Source: Conexivisphaera sp046536535
Lineage (GTDB): Archaea > Thermoproteota > Nitrososphaeria > Conexivisphaerales > Conexivisphaeraceae
Direction of reading: 5' to 3'
Assembly: GCA_046536535.1 (NCBI GenBank)
Contig: JAWDMO010000012.1
Coordinates: 1-24,079, forward strand
DNA length: 24,079 nt
Shown here piece by piece: positions 22,721 through 24,079 of the stretch; the stretch's first letter is position 1, and each line of letters begins with the position of its first letter. Position numbers and translations under genes: made by a program. Under the pieces are notes generated by a model. That model worked only from the letters and a program-made list of their open reading frames with translations, did not search any database and was not told where the DNA came from.

Positions 22721-23899
22721 TTGAGGGGTGGAAAACCCGTCAGCTCCGCCGCGGGCCTGATCCAGGCGGTGGCGCTCGTCGTCGCGTTGACGTTTTCGGT
22801 GAGGGCCAGCAACAACGTGCTGCAGACGACCGTTCCGCTCTTCGCGAAGTACGACCTGACGTACACCCAGTTCGAGGTCGGGCTGCTCATGGCGACGATG
22901 TCGGCCTTCGCGCTCGTGGCCACACTCGTGAACAGCAGGGTGGGCGCTCGCAGTCGCAGGCGCCTGTTCATGCTGTTCAGCGCAATCTACGCCATCAGCC
23001 TCCTCGCGTTCGCCTTCTCCAACGGGATATCGATCCTAGTGGATGTCTCGCTGGCGGGGGCGGGCTACGGATTTCTTTTTCCGAATATAATGACGTCGGC
23101 CGGGCTCTTCCCGGATCAGAAGCTCAGGGAGAGGATCATAGCGGTGTACACGCTGGCACTCGCGGTCAGCCTGATAGCGGGCCCGGCGCTGGAATCCTTG
23201 GTCCTGGCGCACTTCGCCCTGAGGTCGTCCTTCCTGTTCTTCACCCCGCTCGGCATAGTCGTGGCATTGCTGTCCCCCCTGGCGAGGTTCCCGGAGGAAC
23301 CGGGGAAACGTGCGAGGGATGGAGGAGGCCGCTCCGTGTGGTCGAGGCCGGGCTTCAGGATCGGCATCTACACGTTCCTGGTGTACAGCATGCCGACGGC
23401 CGCGCTGCTCACGTTCGGCGGAATATTCGCTAGGGACGCGTTCAACGCGCCCTACTGGGTCATAACGCTGATCTTCGCGGCGTTCTTCACGGCATCGTTC
23501 GCGACGAGGCTTCTGCTGTCGGTCAGACCCATAGGCAAGCTGCTTCCATATGTGATTTTGCTGATGTCGATCTCGCTGGCCGGACTGGCGCTGGTATCCC
23601 TCAGCAGCAGCCTGCTGGTCTACATAATCGCCTTCTCTGTGCTGGGGATACCCCACGGACTGGGCATGCCCCTGGCGATGTTCTCCATAGGCCGTTCCTT
23701 CCCCGAGGAGGAGAGAAACAGGGCGAACAGCTACTTCACGTCGACCATGATGGTGATGCAGATAGCAATGCCGCTCATCGGGGGCTTAGCCCTCAGGTAC
23801 ATGGGGTTCAGGGCCCTTATACTTTACACAACGCCCGTGGTGCTCATCCTCCTCTTGCTCACGCTTTGGGAACGCGCAAACCTCCGCTTCCAATCCTGA
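22721..23899 (+). CDS. MFS transporter, second of a tandem pair
   Basis: A 392-residue, 12-helix MFS permease. Loop 2-3 reads NSRVGARSRRRLFML, a recognisable version of the MFS basic signature; helix 4 has AGAGYGFLFPNIMTSAG; the central loop is PEEPGKRARDGGGRSVWSRPGFR (about 190-212). Near the end of the second half, FSVLGIPHGLGMPLAMFSIGRSFPEEERNRANSYF parallels the first gene's AGIPDGIAWTLGLQIAN, and both then have a TSFFSSSMMIMSAMMP / TSTMMVMQIAMPLIGG motif, so the two are paralogues. The start is TTG 22721 with GGAGG about 9 bases upstream. It is cotranscribed with the first transporter (37-bp gap). Two adjacent paralogues may act on related substrates or as partners; the substrate is unknown. 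Confidence 0.88.
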   Translation: MRGGKPVSSAAGLIQAVALVVALTFSVRASNNVLQTTVPLFAKYDLTYTQFEVGLLMATMSAFALVATLVNSRVGARSRRRLFMLFSAIYAISLLAFAFSNGISILVDVSLAGAGYGFLFPNIMTSAGLFPDQKLRERIIAVYTLALAVSLIAGPALESLVLAHFALRSSFLFFTPLGIVVALLSPLARFPEEPGKRARDGGGRSVWSRPGFRIGIYTFLVYSMPTAALLTFGGIFARDAFNAPYWVITLIFAAFFTASFATRLLLSVRPIGKLLPYVILLMSISLAGLALVSLSSSLLVYIIAFSVLGIPHGLGMPLAMFSIGRSFPEEERNRANSYFTSTMMVMQIAMPLIGGLALRYMGFRALILYTTPVVLILLLLTLWERANLRFQS

Positions 23900-24079
23900 A
23901 GCGGTAGGCTCAAAATCATCTCCTCCACATCGCATCAGCTAGATGTTATGGGACTCCACAGGTGCGTCCCTGAAATTTCCTGAAACCAATTCCCGTTCTA
24001 TCGCTTCAGGTGGAGGTGGCCGATTCTATCCTGCACTTGAGCGTCGGGGGCTCTATCGCGCTGTGATTTATCGCGGCCT
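23900..24079. other. Downstream edge without a recognised gene
   Basis: After the second MFS stop the strand reads without a long open frame on either strand. GGGACTCCACAGG and CGCTTCAGGTGGAGGTGG might be remnants of another element end, but nothing is firm. The window ends before any next gene is evident. Confidence 0.3.

Noticed and set aside
1..24079. CRISPR array, tRNA or rRNA genes
   Set aside because: No regularly spaced repeats and no tRNA cloverleaf or rRNA signature were seen on either strand.

Overview
This is a GC-rich archaeal chromosome segment. The archaeal calls rest on a replicative-type ATP-dependent DNA ligase, an overlapping XPB helicase-Bax1 nuclease pair, a Clp1/Grc3-type polynucleotide kinase, RtcA, a geranylgeranyl-reductase-family flavoprotein, frequent GTG/TTG starts, AGG/ATA-rich codon use, and TATA boxes about 26-30 nt before start codons, which implies leaderless transcripts. 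Scars that look like IS200/IS605 (TnpB) elements suggest a thermophilic Thermoproteota-like archaeon, but I cannot place the genus from sequence alone.

Layout. 1-2400: end of a nicotinate phosphoribosyltransferase, convergent with a metallophosphoesterase-RtcA pair. 2400-6321: a TnpB-type right-end scar, a radical SAM protein, a small two-helix membrane protein and DNA ligase. 6322-10761: repeat copy A, a GGR-family flavoprotein, another TnpB-end scar, a CoA-disulfide-reductase-like flavoprotein, an aspartate-type aminotransferase and a small zinc-finger protein. 10762-12210: two decayed TnpB-like elements flanking a MetRS-C-like tRNA-binding protein. 12180-15188: an amidohydrolase lacking two metal ligands, a NOP2/Sun methyltransferase whose catalytic Cys is Arg, repeat copy B and a 23-bp palindrome. 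15189-20552: a CYTH phosphatase, polynucleotide kinase, CBS-pair protein, XPB and Bax1. 20451-23899: a TetR regulator split by an in-frame amber codon, a divergent operator/promoter region and two tandem MFS transporters.

Together: XPB-Bax1 with ligase cover DNA unwinding, cutting and joining. RtcA, the polynucleotide kinase, the NSUN protein and the tRNA-binding protein cover RNA ends and modification. The TetR-MFS block looks like a self-contained drug or metabolite efflux module. The most notable observations are the TetR amber codon at the position that restores normal family length, the palindromic TetR/MFS control region, the two probably non-canonical enzymes made from adjacent genes at 12180-14672, and a roughly 155-bp structured repeat present twice in divergent intergenic regions. 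I did not find a clearly new multi-gene defence or mobile system.
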